Shown: positions 11,401 to 24,900 of the stretch, piece after piece
How positions within the stretch are numbered: the stretch's first letter is position 1
How the letters are laid out: each line of letters begins with the position of its first letter
NCBI GenBank assembly: GCA_013180625.2
Contig: SNVD02006942.1
Coordinates: forward strand, 1,860,001 to 1,924,000
DNA from: Boswellia sacra
Taxonomy: Eukaryota; Streptophyta; Magnoliopsida; Sapindales; Burseraceae
Direction: 5' to 3'
Length of the DNA: 64,000 nt
The notes under the pieces: generated by a model
The model's input: the letters and a program-made list of their open reading frames with translations, nothing else
What the model was told of the DNA's origin: nothing
The model's database searches: none
Translations under genes and position numbers: made by a program

Positions 11401-14400
11401 AATATAACTGAAAGATGATCCAGACCAAGATAGTATAAATTTATAATCTCAATGACAGTGACAACGAAATAACATGAGAATTCTAAAACTAGTTCATTAA
11501 ATATAAAATTTAGATTATATGGTACCTGAAGAAGGGTTCCAATGCCGATTGCAGATTTCATCCGACCATCTTCGCCTTCTCCAGCTTCAGTAACTCCCAA
11601 GTGTAGTGGATAATCCCAGCCATGAACGTACATTTCAGCTACAAGCAGACGGTATGCCTGGACCATGACAACAGGGTTGCTTGCCTTCATAGAAAATACA
11701 AAATTATGGAAGTCCAACTTTCGGCATATCCTTGCAAACTCAAATGCAGATTCAACCTGTTTTAGAATCACCAAATTACATGAGGGCTGAGTTTGGGGCT
11801 AGTAAAAATAAATAAATAAAAGACCCTCATAAGTTGTCAGGCAGTAAAGAAAGAAACAAAGTGTTTACCATTCCCCTAGGAGAATCCCCATAGTAGCTCA
11901 TAATACGATCTGAAAGGCTCCCGTGGTTTGTCCCAATACGCATTGCCCTTCCATACTTCTTACATTTCTCAACTAATGGAGTAAAAACCTGGTGTACTTA
12001 AAAGGGGTGAAAAGGTAAATATGCTGAAAAGAAACTACATACAGATTTAAAATGCTGAGTACTAGATACTGCCTAGTTTTAAATTTGTCCAAAGTCAAGC
12101 TTTCTTTAAATATGAAGACAGCTGTGGGAACACAACATAATTCATAAAGGAAAGCATGTCTCTTTATTTTATTTTATTTTTATTTTTTATCTCCACCTGA
12201 CTTAGCATTCACTGCGTCGGACCAGGAGGCATATTTGCTTGCAGAACTAACCTTTTGCGATTCTTAACCTAATAAGGATTTCAAGTAAAGAGCTCATCCC
12301 AGGCTTACTTTTACCAAAAAGGAACATGTATCACAGTAAACAAAAATTTTAAAGGCTACAGAAAACTAAGATCAACCTTGGTGAAATGTTAGCTAATCTG
12401 CAAGCAGTCCTTATAGAGAAATTCATGTTTGCAATCTAAAACAACCTAGAGTAAGTATAAATGGAATGTTCAATGGTTTGACCTGCTCAATATGCTCAAG
12501 CTCTTTCTGATAGTCCTCTTCTGTGTACTCTAGCTTCTCAAATTGAGCCCTTCTATCAGCTGCAATGATTACCTTGTTAAATTCAGAACAGTTGACATCA
12601 ACCATCTAAAAACAAAATGAAAGGTAGCCAACTGCATACCGAAATTTCCTGGGTTGACACGAATTTTATCAAAGCATTCAGCAACCCGCAGCGCAACAGA
12701 AGGAGCAAAATGAATATCTGCCACCAGAGGTATATTGTAACTGCAAAAATAGGAGTGAATGGTTGATTTCACATCAAAGATAAAAGTGATATTTCAGAAA
12801 ATTCTCAAAAACACTAGCAATAAGTCAGACCTACTTTTTCTGAACAAGTGAGTTTTTTATCTCATAACATGCATCTGCTTCTTTCTTGCCCTGGACTGTA
12901 ATGCGAACAATATCTGCTCCCTGGTCTGCTATTTTCATTACCTATCAAAAGTAAAAGAGTTAATCATATGTAACTATCCCGAAAAATATACCAGCATCAT
13001 AAGCAATGATCCATCAACAAGAAGATTAAAACTCTTGTAGCTTCACCAAGATAAATTCTACTATGTTACTGGAAATCATGATATTTTTGTTTTACTACTA
13101 AAGAGGACTAAGTCATGTTTTCCAGAAGACTTGATTTTCAAGGAAGAACTGAGATAGGAAAACACAGTTCTGAGTCTTCTATTTGTGATCTGAAAATGCA
13201 GGAGTCCATGATTTTGCAGATTCTCAAATTACTGCATCGGGCAATTCAACCAATTTATTGTAGAAAAACTGAAAAACCTATCAGCTAGTCCTTTTCATCA
13301 ACTTTGTAGTAAATAAAAATAAAATAAAAAAATGCTTTATCCCTTGTTCTATCCATTATGTAGCTCGGTCCTCAAGCAAAGCCAAGATTTGAACAATTTA
13401 CATACTATATTAAGATCGGTCCTCAAGCAAAGCCAAGATTTGAACAATTTACATACTATATTAGGACCTAGCTACCCACCAGAAGAAAAGCATCACATGC
13501 CACTCATTTAATTCACAGCTTGGAGAGCATCACAAGCAAACCATCTAATCTATAGCTTGAAATTTGCAGATAAATATACTTGGCACCAATTTCTAAGTTA
13601 TGTGGGAGAGGGAAAAAAAAATAATTGTTCTAATGCAAAGAGCTTAAGTTGAAAGAAAGTTAAAGAACCTGTTCAACTGTTCCAGCAACATCCTTAGTGT
13701 CAGTTGTAGTCATTGTTTGAATCCTAATGGGATGCTCACTACCAAGAGGCACATTTCCCACCATCACAGTCCGTGTTTTCCTCCGGACAGTTTTGTGTAT
13801 AGATTCACAATACTTTTGTCTAGGAACTACATTCAAATATTGATTTATTAGACTAAACAACACCACGAATATGATATTCATATGGAATTTAACAGTTCAA
13901 AAATCTTAATTTGTGTTTAGTTAATTCATAAATAATAAATAATGTAATTCTAAAATTAGGCCCACAGAACTGGTAGAACAAAATTTCTTTGATATAAAAT
14001 TGAAAATTTGTAGTATAGAAGTGTGTACATCAGTGGACCGGTTGTCGGGCGAACATTGCAAATAATATGGGTGGGGGCAACAAATCTCCACAAAAAAGAA
14101 ACAAACTAGCTTGTATTAATCTTCCCTATCCTGAATCAGATGAAACCAAACCATAAAAATTAACCCAACCCATTCCCAAGTAAGATATATAAAGAAGAAA
14201 GAAGAGTCTAAAACTCCAAGCATAACCAGTAGAGCAAAACTAATAAATACTTCATAAATACACTGAATCAAATTAGAAAAACAGAAGCATTTATCATTTT
14301 GGAGGACAATCATATTTATACATACAAGAAGTTCTGTAGGTTACTCATATTTCCTTAAGAAAAAAATAAAAAATAAAAAATCCAGCCAACATAACCCTTA

Positions 14401-14765
14401 AACTCAGATTTCATACCGAAATGCATTTTGAAATGCTGTTAATACACCAACAAGCCCAGCGCTCCAAATCTTAAAATTCTCATTTACTCTATTCTCTCAA
14501 CTACCAAAACAGTTAGCACTAAAGATTCAACATAACACATCAAGAATTATATACCTAAGAGAGGGCTTCCTTCCGATGCAGGCTGAAGCTCAGCGATATC
14601 CGAAGGATTAGAATTCCTTATCACAGAGATTCTTCTTGCGGCAGAGCCAGACCTGTACTTTCTCGAATCACAAACTCTCACAAAATCCATACTTTTCGCA
14701 AACCCCAAGCCCGAGTCCCTGCTCTTTAGACTCGGAAATGAAGCTGGTACGGTTCCAGTCGCCAT
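8430..14765 (-). CDS. HDS: 4-hydroxy-3-methylbut-2-enyl diphosphate synthase, plastidic (HDS/IspG/GcpE)
   Basis: This enzyme catalyses the penultimate step of the plastid MEP pathway, reducing MEcPP to HMBPP with a [4Fe-4S] cluster. There are 19 exons: 14765-14555, 13826-13669, 12941-12835, 12740-12640, 12559-12483, 11988-11869, 11756-11526, 11174-11058, 10947-10873, 10774-10697, 10595-10536, 10455-10393, 10180-10036, 9889-9751, 9430-9353, 9271-9112, 9016-8918, 8813-8709 and 8531-8430. They sum to 2226 nt, or 741 aa, the usual plant length. The N-terminus is a transit peptide, followed by the TIM-barrel part ([15 protein letters not shown]) and the plant-specific insert. The cluster ligands are Cys645 and Cys648 (SCPSCGR), Cys679 and Glu686 (GCIVNGPGE). 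The start is the ATG opening MATGTVPAS; an in-frame GTG two codons upstream was rejected. All introns read as GT..AG. Confidence 0.97.
13365..13463. repeat. 51-bp tandem duplication in an HDS intron
   Basis: Two nearly identical copies (13365-13415 and 13416-13463) begin TCGGTCCTCAAGC and end ACTATATTA. They lie in the intron between HDS exons 2 and 3, well away from the splice sites. Confidence 0.9.
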
Positions 14766-15500
14766 TTCCACAAAATACTACACCTTCCTTCACAGTCCCA
14801 AAATACAAAATTCACCACAATCAGTTTTATAAAAATACCAGTATCAAAACTTCAAGACAAAATCTTTTTTTTTTTTTTAAAAAAAAGTCAACTTAATAAA
14901 GCCTCATGCAGGTATTCAATTAACTCAAGTCACCCGAAAAAAAAAGACTCCAGAACAGTTTTCCTTCCAGTTTCCATAACTTTCTCAGCAATCAGACACA
15001 AACAGTTTTTCAATACTACTTAAAACAAAACAAAACTTACCTGCTCATCGGTCAAAATTTAAAATTAAAAAAGAAAAGAAGTTTCTTAGGGAAAAGAAAG
15101 TTGAACTAAACCAAAGCTCATGCAAGTACATAGTTGAGTGAAAATTCGCTATAATCAATTCTCTTTCTATCTTCCAAAATCTTCTGAGCAACCAAACAGC
15201 TCCTCAGACACCGAATCAGAAGATAATTCTACTTAAACATTCACAGAACCAGTAGTATACCTCACTAATTATGAAGTCAAAGTTCTTATAATCCGAACAA
15301 ACTAAAACAGGAACAAAACGTTTTGGCAAAACACTTCTCAAATGCAATTTGTTTTGAGAAATGGATGAAAGAAACAAGGATTATAATTACCTTAAAAGAC
15401 GAAGGAAGAATTGGTGATGATAAATGAGAGTACAAGAGAGAGTCCGCAGAGAAAGGGGAAGGGTAGGGAAGGGACGAACTGGTGGCACAAGAAGTTTGGG
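14766..15500 (-). promoter_or_regulatory. Leader and probable 5' UTR intron of HDS
   Basis: On the minus strand, pyrimidine-rich leader-like sequence at about 15500-15390 ends in CTTTTAAG|GTAATTATAA, a plausible donor. An acceptor-like GTGTAG lies about 16 bases before the HDS start. A leader intron of about 600 bases would fit, as is common for plant housekeeping genes. No transcript evidence is available to me. Confidence 0.35.
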
Positions 15501-17851
15501 AGGGATTTGATTGCGAGGATTTACATAAATAATAAATAATAAATTTTTAGATTGAATTTGTGTTATTTTGGAAATTTTGCAAGTGAAGGTGAATCCAGAC
15601 AAAAACGTTTTTTCAGCATCTTTCTGATGTTAATTCTTATATATCCGTGGCCATGGAAATTGCATTTGCATTTCTCTAAATGAAATAAATGTGTCAACTC
15701 CACCCTCTAATTTTTATTTTAATTTTTTTAACACCCTAAAAACTCTACCACTACTATGCTGCTATTTGGGGTTGTTTTTTAAAATATTTTCCAAAAAAAA
15801 AAATGATGACTCAATTTGTTTGATGGAAACATTTTCTGGGATCTTCACTTGACATTTAAAAAAAAAAAAAGTTATCTATAATTTAAAATTTCCATAAAAA
15901 GCTACCTTCATTTAAAATGTTAGGTACAGAAATTTAATAATAATGTTATCCTATTTAAGCATTACATCTTTCTAACTTTGACTTATTTATTTATTAAGGA
16001 TAAGAACAAGATTTGAATCTGAAAAATGATACTTTAGAACCAACATCACTGGAAAAATTTTAATAAAAAGTTGATTATTAAAATGGATATGAGATCATAT
16101 GATCGTAAGATTGAATTAAAAATTTAATAACATTAATAAAGATTGATGAGATGATACTTAAGCAATAATATCATATTAACTTGTAAAATTAAGTTTGAAG
16201 AATGAATAATATGTCGTTGCGTCTTTGACAACATCGAGACAAACAGTAAAAATAAATAATGAATATCGTAGGGGCCAAAAATGTTGCGTAAGTTAGAATA
16301 ATATAATATTAATGTGAATTTAAATTTACAGTTGGTGCAATTAAATCATGCAACCTGTATTGCTAACTTAGTTTAATTAATTTAGGCAGAGAGGAAACCT
16401 CCAACCAACATTTGCAGGGTGCAAATCGATAAAATAAACTTACTAGTCAATCGTTGAAATTAAATAAAACGAGTTAGGCAATTTAAGGAGGGCTTAAGTG
16501 TCAAAATCACAACCACGAGTAACACAAGACAATTGAACCGGAATCTTTTAACATATTCCATCGCAGGAACAGAACACAACCATCAACTGCCCTACTCCAA
16601 CCTTCCTATTCAAATCATCCACGCGCTTTTCGGCACGCCCCAAGTGGACTGAACCTTTGGCTGCCCGACACTTGGCAGCTCAGCTTTTCCCTTCCGCCAA
16701 TTCCGCTTGTGGAGGACACACTTGGCTCGTCTGTTATTGGTGCGTGAGATAACTCGCGTTTTAAAGGGTGTCATGAAATGATAGTGTTACGAGGGACTTT
16801 TCGCGGATCTGGACAAAATAACGTGAAACCAACCAATCTTTCCCAGCCAGATCACGTGAATACTGAGGCGTTGACCGTTTTGACAAATTATTTTTTTGGT
16901 TAATTTGACAAGTTACAATTTTATTATTTCTAAACTGTTATTAACAGTAGTGATTGTGCTGCACAACATATGTACATTAAATTATGAAATTGCATTGCTT
17001 TACACGTTTTTTTTTTTTTAATTCAATGAATATTTAGGCAGAGCAGACAAAGGAGGTCCTCACCTTGACTTCAGCAAGCTAGACGTAACCCCTAACTGAT
17101 TTTTGTACTCTAAATAATAATTATAACAATAATAAACTTAATCTTATAATCTAAATACATCTTAAAATCTATAACCTAATATAATAATCTAAATGACAAA
17201 ATTATATGAAAAATATAACTTTTCTCGTTATTTTTTGTTTTCTCCTCCAATGAATTTCTATCACATTGACTGCCACATCAGATTATAAATTTTAGAATAT
17301 ATTTATATTGTAAGTCTAATACTAATGTTATAATAATATAATTATACTGTTTAAAGTGTTTCAAGTACTATTAATGTTATAAATCTCAAACTTTTGAATT
17401 AGAACCTGTGGCAATTAAATTGCTCTAAAATGTAAACAATGAGATAATATAAGAATGAATGCATATGAACTTCCTGTATCATCATAACAATTAAGTTGTG
17501 GTTTTGCCAACTTGTAGATAAAATAACTTTACGCTTACAAAACAAACTAATAAAAAGGAAACATATAAGAACTACAGCAAGAAAGTGCATGTTTAGCAAG
17601 GGCAAACCATATAATTGAAATAGTTCATGATTTCCCTGCAACAATGTAGATGAATTCACTCTGAATTATGTGTGATAACTGAAATAATTTCGCTTCTACC
17701 ATTTACCTGTCGTTGGCTCAAGATTCAAAAATATATTTAAGTACACAAAAATGAGATAGTGATAGTTTCTCCCACATCAGGCCGAATCTGCTCTTGCTGA
17801 TGTAATTAGTCTGTAATTCTGAAACAACATTAGGTTGTTAACAACCTCCTT
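15501..17851. other. Intergenic DNA between the HDS promoter and the YrdC gene
   Basis: Mostly AT-rich. A more GC-rich patch at 16540-16890 contains CACGTG near the end (ATCACGTGAA), but I see no gene there. One MITE-like element, listed separately, lies at 17130-17327. The last 200 bases are probably YrdC 3' UTR. Confidence 0.5.
17130..17327. mobile_element. MITE-like element, Mutator-type (old copy)
   Basis: The ends form an imperfect inverted repeat. The right end read inward gives ATTAGTATTAGACTTACAAT and continues into TTCTAAAATTTATAATCTG; the left end resembles it. The flanks TTATAACAA (17121-17129) and TTATAATAA (17328-17336) match at 8 of 9 bases, as expected for a 9-bp target duplication. 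It carries no coding capacity. It resembles the copies at 46384 and 47224. Confidence 0.55.
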
Positions 17852-19000
17852 TTAAGTTGCCGACGGTTCTTCTACTAGAGAATGCTTTTCAAGGATTGCA
17901 ACGGTCTCTTCCTTCGCACTGGAGAGAAAATGAAATTAAGGACATTGAACACTAACAGACTTAACAAATAAACAAGGATTTATATTCCAACAAAGGCAGG
18001 TAAAGCATTTCCCAAACTAATAATTGCAATGACTACCAACTTAACACACGTAAAACGAAAGAAGAACCAATAAAAAGAGAAACTGCATGGACTAAATCAG
18101 ATTTTATCTAGCGAGCAATATTTCATTATATATCCAGTTACATTTTTATAAAAGCAAAATGCATCTTTAAGTAGCCCTTCATTGAGTCCACATACCAAAA
18201 CTAAATTTCAAAACAATAAATGCAAATAAAAAACACTGCTTTTTTCATGCCTATGGGCCACAAAGAACCATCTCTCTCTGTATGCTAAAGAAAACTAAAG
18301 ATGTGAACCTAGAATTATTGAGGACCAACTATTCAATAAAAGGAACAAGCATGCACCAAACTCACTATATTATAAACCCAGAACAAAGTCTTACTATTCC
18401 CACACTACTGTTTCCATGCACAGTTTCCAAAAAAGGGGTATATATAGCTTTAGCTGAAATATTTCATCTGAAATTGCAATCCTAGAATGCAAATAGACAC
18501 TTAGAGGATTGTATGGCTGTTGCATCATCTTCTTCATGACTTTGTAGCCTAAAAATAACCATTTCTATTTCCTTTCTACTTTCTCTCAGAAATTTACACT
18601 ATGACAAAATTATCAGACCCATTGGAATGCTTTACCTTCCAGGTCTAAGAATCTTGTACTTTCCTAGCCTGGTGAGTTCCACGACTGTTGATCCTGCACG
18701 ACCTGAAGGAAGCACACCACCATCATAAACATATGCACAGTGTTCCCATAGGTTCTCAAAATCTTCTATTGAAACACTACTCGGTTGTCCACTTAGATTT
18801 GCACTGGTGAGAGCCAATGCACTTTGTAAACCACGGGCAATAACCCTGATGAAGTTAGAGTCAGGCACTCGGACACCAATACTTTCTAGTCCAGGGTTCA
18901 ATGACTTCTCAAGAATACTTGACTCCCCTGCAAAACAACCAGATGTCCCCATTTAGACAATATAAAATTTCAAGAAGTTAATAACCGAAGTACCAATAGG

Positions 19001-19056
<56 letters not shown>

Positions 19057-20392
19057 TTGATGCACATTAAAGATGACAAACAGTTGTCAATGGCATCATC
19101 TTAACATGATCACCATCAACTACATAATTTACGTACTCAGTACCAAATTTCCATTCATTCTCTCCAGAAACGTGCATAGTAGTTACAGACCTCTTTTTAG
19201 TACAACTGTAACAGGCCCTGGGAGGAGAGCATCAAGCAAACCATGTGGCAAATGGTCCGTGACAGCAAAGCGCTTGATGTCTGACACATCCGCAACACAG
19301 ATTCCAAGAGGGCTTGTATGTTTACGTCCTTTAATCTCATAAATCCTATTGACTGCTTCCACAGAACTGTAATTATAATTCCATGAGAAGACCAAAATTT
19401 TTTTACCAATATCATGAAATGAAATCACAAATACAAAATCAAGCAGGCCTATGTATTACGAATTTCACAAAAATAAAATGAGTTTTGTTTAATTGCAAAA
19501 GTTGCTATCATAAGGGCCTTTAATAATGGAAAAGCTAATAATACAACCTCCCTTCAGAATAGAGTAGATTCTTTTAAAAAGTTCTCACAAGTTATCCAGG
19601 TTGGATGACTGTTTCACATAAACAGTGTTCAGAATTAATGAGCACGATTCCGCAATAAACCTCAAGCCAAATGCAAGTTAGCTCTACCAAAGTGTTACAG
19701 GCCTAGCCACTCTAGCGTCTAAAATACACAGACAGTAGGAAAAAACTACCATACAATTACTTATTATGACAGAAACAAATTCCAGAAAAGGCGTTATTTG
19801 GAGACACCAATTCATTTAACATACCACTCTTATCCATTAGGCGGAGTTGCTGATTCTAGATTACAATAAAAGGCTGAAAGAGATTGCTGCAGCATTTCGA
19901 AGATTAAAATTACAATTATCTCAATGCATAACTGATCCTCGTTTTATCAATTAGCATGCAAATTATTCCTCATTCTTGTATGAAACATAAGCAAGTTTTA
20001 ACATTTTCTTAAGTAACCTTCAATGCTGAAGCAAATTCAAATTCAATACATGTTTCACAAGTTCTCAGCATCCAACAAACAACAACTAAAAAATAAAAAC
20101 TTAAACGAAAGAGTAAAGGGCAATCCATGAAAATAGTGTACCAAGCATCACAAGCGAATCCATAGAGGGTGTCAGTGGGCACTGCAATAACTTTCCCTGC
20201 TTTCAGAGCTTCAACTGCGTCTTCAGCGTAAGTTTCAGCTGCAGGGCGAACCAACCCCAACTTGTTTCCAACACTCACTTGGCTTCTCTTCAAACTCCAC
20301 GCCATTTTCTTCGTAAGCCCACCTCTGAATCCTCTACTGGAGTTCAAAAATGACACAAACCCAAGCCCAGACCTGGGCACACCTAAACGCAT
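17852..20392 (-). CDS. YrdC/Sua5-domain threonylcarbamoyl-AMP synthase
   Basis: The enzyme makes threonylcarbamoyl-AMP from threonine, bicarbonate and ATP, the first step of t6A modification of ANN-decoding tRNAs. There are four exons: 20392-20142, 19366-19191, 18927-18636 and 17918-17852. They total 786 nt, or 261 aa. The basic, Ser-rich N-terminus (about 1-45) looks like an organelle-targeting peptide. The YrdC fold shows PTDTLYGFACDA (near 73-84), LLPGPVTVVLKRG and TSANLSG (183-189). The family is sometimes labelled a DHBP synthase-like fold, but the length and motifs fit the YRDC type. The short last exon (ending VEEPSAT) was found by hand: without it the frame would stop at once, because the exon 3 donor overlaps a TAA. 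The gene is not the RibB enzyme itself. Confidence 0.92.
19003..19054. repeat. (TA)n microsatellite in a YrdC intron
   Basis: About 26 uninterrupted TA units lie in the intron between exons 2 and 3 of the YrdC gene. Such a tract is likely to vary in length between individuals. Confidence 0.95.
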
Positions 20393-21128
20393 TACGCAAA
20401 ATCCAATTCACTTCAGTTTCGGTAAGCATGCAAAGAGAAAAGAAAACAAAATGAAACAAAATTTGATGTTCAGTGTAACTTTAAAAATATGAGGGCATTC
20501 GTGCATAAGAAGTAAAAAAATTGAGTCGATATAAATAAATAAAGCAAAAATATGAGAAGAGAGAGAGAGAGACTGACGATTGTGACTAAAGAGCACCTAT
20601 GACTATGTGAGGAACACAAGCGTGGAGAAAAGGGAGTTTCTCCGCGATTGTCGCTGAAAGATTCATTTCATACTACTCTGCTATGCTATCTCCTCACTTC
20701 TGCGCATACACTTCAACTTCAACTGTTTATGAAGCCTTGACAGTTCGTATTGTACAGCACATGCCCTAGTCCGAGTCAACTGCGAGAAACAATTCATTAT
20801 CTCTTTTTTGTTGTCACGTGCCCCTCACGTGATTATTAAAAAAAAAAACCACTTTCAAATACACCAACAACGGATATTGTAGGGAAAGATCCGAGCTGAG
20901 GTGCATTTCCAAATTTATCCAACACAATTTCTTTTAATTTATATTTCTTTTCATCCATGATTATGAGTTGACAAGTTGACCATGTTTTAATTATCTTTAT
21001 ATACAATTTTTTAATTATCTTTACATATAAAGTTTATAAGGAAAACATTATTGGACACATGATACATCAAATATTCATCATTAATAATCAATGCATGATT
21101 AACTATCGAACGAGAGAGACTTGGGTAT

Positions 21129-21235
21129 ATCCGTTGCAATACAGCGGATACCCCAGAATATGCCATGTAGCCGCCATATGCTGATGTGGTGTCTACGTGA
21201 CGGTCTCTGGTTGCATCCGCTGCATTACAGCGAAT
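21129..21235. repeat. Pair of similar 21-bp mini-hairpins
   Basis: ATCCGTTGCAATACAGCGGAT (21129-21149) and a diverged copy at 21215-21235 can each fold into a short stem: ATCCGYTG pairs imperfectly with CAGCGRAT. They are 65 bases apart in a slightly GC-richer patch. Their origin is unknown; the patch could be a remnant of a transposon end. Confidence 0.6.
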
Positions 21236-21358
21236 GTATGGTAGATTCTCTCCTAACGAACATAGCTTGTTAGATATTCGTCATCGATAATTAACTACAT
21301 ACTTCTTTCGAGTATTTATAGCTAATATCAAAGAAATCATTGGCCTTGTTAAGATTTT

Positions 21359-21570
21359 GAGTAATACTACTCATACAAACTATTTATATAAATTTACACA
21401 TACAAATTGATATAATATCTTTATATGATTATCACATCATCTATATTAATTAATATCATTTATTATTAATATATATTTATTAAATTACTATATTTATTTA
21501 TCAAATCACGTTATCATACCAGTTTATATGAATTAGTTTATATAAATAATTTATAAGAGTAATATTACTC
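21359..21570. mobile_element. MITE with 9-bp target duplication, Mutator-type
   Basis: A 212-bp non-coding element. The left end begins GAGTAATACTACTC and the right end, read inward, begins GAGTAATATTACTC. Both continue into a TATTTATATAAA stretch, giving terminal inverted repeats of about 35 bp. It is flanked by perfect 9-bp direct repeats, TAAGATTTT, at 21350-21358 and 21571-21579. A 9-bp duplication is characteristic of Mutator-like elements; family assignment is inference. Confidence 0.85.
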
Positions 21571-21989
21571 TAAGATTTTTGGTTCATAAATTCATTTTAT
21601 AGTATTAATATTTTTTTTCGGTTCAACATAAATAAAAAATAAATATAAATAATTCTTAACCATGATAATATCGTCACTGATATTGAGATTAGACATGATC
21701 CAATAAAGGAAATCAAATTCCAATATCTTATTATATGTCAAAATTAGACTTCATCATTCCCGCGAAAGATCATAAAATAAGAATCAGATTTGAGACGCAG
21801 GCTTTGTTAATTAAATACTTTTATTTTATTATTTATCCTGTAAGCAAAAAGAGAGAAACCCTTCACGATTCTAAATATGTCATTATATTAATATTACAAT
21901 ACAGAAATGCTCATCTTAGACACAACATAACTTAGGCTGGCTTTTTTCTTTTCTGGTTACCTAAACTAAATAAATAGACACTGCTTAAT

Positions 21990-24900
21990 TCAATTTCCAT
22001 TAAAAGTTTCTCGATTTTCCACCGGAGCATCTCGGTGGTCACGACGGACCGTCCGGGGTGAATATGGGAATTGGCCTGGCATTCCCACCATTTGGGAGCC
22101 ATGATGTTGCTGCTCTGACCTAACCTGCCATCTTCTTTTCCATCTCAAGAACTCAACAAGAATGGAAGTTCCACTCATGACAACTCCAAACCCCCCAAAT
22201 GTGGCAAGGAGAATTGATAGAACTGCTTGTACTTGAACCTGTGAAGTACAAAGCAACTTCAGCATTGCAAAATAAGTTTTTCCCGGATGAATGTTAATGA
22301 AAGAGAATCGGCAAACCACAACCTTTCAATCGCATTATACTAAAAAAGAGTAATAAGCCACTTGTAATTTAACAAGAATTATAGAGCTCAAAAGGTGAGT
22401 TCCCTTACCAAAGAATAAAATATATGAGCAAACAGAACCACCAGAGCGAACTGAACTGACGCATAAACCCAGACGAATCTCCTCCTCACTACACAGAGTT
22501 CGAGGGAGTAAATTAGAGAATTCTTACATACAGACAAGAAGGCATCAATTTCCATTGAAAACTCACAAAACTTTAAATGTTGGAATCATTGGGTCAATTA
22601 GAGCGCAAAAAATTTACCAGTACTCTTAACTACAGTAACTTACTAAGGAATTTGAGATGCTGGTAATTGGTTAAAGTTGCTTAGGAGTGTGTTTTTGTTA
22701 ATGATACAAGTTCTCATTAGTTCTAACTGAGCAAATCCGAGTACTGAACCAAACATAATTGGTAATAAATTTGAACATTAACCTTCTATCATTGTATTCT
22801 AATTCATAATCAGTCGTTTCTCCACATATTATCTACACAAGATATTCAATACTCTTAATATTATATCATAGGTTTCTTCGGTGGACTTACCCATGGTTGA
22901 TGAGGTCATAGATGACAGAAGGCCAAGCACACAAGAAAACGGAAGAGAGACTGCAATTGCACCAGTACCCATTTTTGAAACCTGCAAAATGAGATGTATT
23001 ACCAAAAAAGGTAATGGCAGATGTTACAAGTTTGGATGTGAAACCGCTTTACTTACCAGAAGTTGCTCAAGAAAACAAAAGTATGCAAGCATGCTGACAA
23101 TAACAAGCACGGGAACTTCCTGCCAGACCCTGATATAGAACTTCAGCAATAAGTCCAGTGTATATTATTTACATATATAGTTTCATTCTGGTAGTTCATG
23201 ATTTTTGACAATATATTTAAACAAGTTTATAATGACGGAATAAAAAAATATTAAAAAAAAAACTTGAGTCACAGATTTTTCACTTTGACAGGGACTTAAG
23301 GATATAACCTAGAGAATCATTGGGCTTAGTAGTGTAAGACACAAGAAACAACAGTAACTTGATGGTATATGGAATCACAACATAACTAAAGGTCACAAAG
23401 GGAGATCCTAATTGATGAAACCTTCCCATCTTAACCAAAATATAGGAGCTCAGGCACTCAAGTATGGTAGTTTCTATATAAAAGTTTATATCAAAAGTAT
23501 CAGGAAAATCTCAAGTCAGCATGAAATTTGGGTGTTGAGTCATGTAAGGTGAATGAGAAGCAGTAGAGCTGTTGTGTCGGGAGTTTAGACGCTCATCCAG
23601 TCAATTATTGAAGAAGCAGTAGCAAACATTAAGGAAGGTGAGAAAATCCAGTGGAACGTTGGTTAATTAGAACATAATTGTGACAAGGCCCGTGGCAGAG
23701 AAAAAAGGATGCATCATTGTTGGTTAAGTGCAGCCTTAAGTTGTGAGATCACATCTTCTGTTGTGAATATCATTACACAGAAAAATTTCTAATTCGCTGC
23801 AATCAGCCTATAAACTAACTGTAATATGTTAAATTTGTTTTACTTGAAGCTCTAATATAATAACACATAATGAATGTCTTCCAGCATCACATCAAAAAAT
23901 CAGTTCTGCAAGGCACCGTGTAAAGAGGTCACATCTCTCAACTACATACATTACTTTAAATTTCCGTTTTATTTTTATCTACCACAATATTCCTATAATA
24001 AGTTACTTATCAGGCATAAAAACAATACCAAATCATTTACCGGTATCCATCGAGATCTGCCACCAGACTTCTATCTGCTCCATTTCGCGTTCGCATACTT
24101 TGAATCCGTAAAAGAGTAACGGGTAGGTTCTGAACCTCTTGCTTGCACACATCACATGTCTTGTTACCTTTAATTGTAAACCACTTTATGGCACATTCTT
24201 TGTGGGCCAAAGCAAGTTCCCCTTTGCAGCTGCATTCCATCTTGAGGGTTTCACCCCCTTCACATAGTTCAACTAGGCATATTCTGCAAACAGCTTCTTC
24301 TTCAGGTATGTCCTCACCATCATCATCACTATTTTCTGCAGTAGGAGAATTTGATAAGTCATTACAGGTAATCTCAATTTACAAGTCTAAAAACTGCAAG
24401 TGGAAGAGGAAACTATGGTTGAAAAGCCACAGGACAAACATGCAAATATCTTGTGATTTCACTTCTTTGTTTCTATTTCCTAGTCTTTTAACAGTCAAAA
24501 TGGAACATGAAGAAAAAAATGTGCAAATTACTTAGCCGGCAAATGTATTCGCAAGGCCAATAAGTTTACAAGATTTAAGATGGTTTAACATGTTTCTAGA
24601 AACACAAACCAGAGACCTCATTATTGCCAGCCCTAAAATAAGAGTTTGTATACGGAGCGAGTAAAATCAACTTCCACTGTATATGGGAGCAGGATCAGCA
24701 ACCCCTCTAAATTATACTCTTCTTTACATCAATTTATATTCCTTAGATTTATATAGATTAATAGTTAGGATTTGATTACATGGCAAGTGAATATTAAAGC
24801 AATCATTAAATGCAATAGAATGAATAATAATTAAGTTAGGTAATCAATGATCTTTTTCTTTCTCAAGACTTCTTCCTCTCATCTTTACATTCTCTCGCTG

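Larger units (their letters stand above)
20393..21989. other. Intergenic DNA between YrdC and RING-CH genes
   Basis: The first 300 bases hold the YrdC leader and promoter, with CACGTG-containing sequence near 20815-20830. The rest is AT-rich. It includes two similar mini-hairpins near 21129-21235, a well-preserved MITE at 21359-21570 and the RING-CH 3' UTR. No gene is supported. Confidence 0.5.

Noticed and set aside
12205..12230. GTCGGACCAGG in an HDS intron resembles the start of miR166 (TCGGACCAGGCTTC)
   Set aside because: Matching stops after about 10 bases and no matching fold-back arm is nearby.
17399..17659. Minus-strand frame of 86 codons downstream of YrdC
   Set aside because: No recognised family or splice partners; the region sits beyond the YrdC stop codon and looks like ordinary AT-rich flank.
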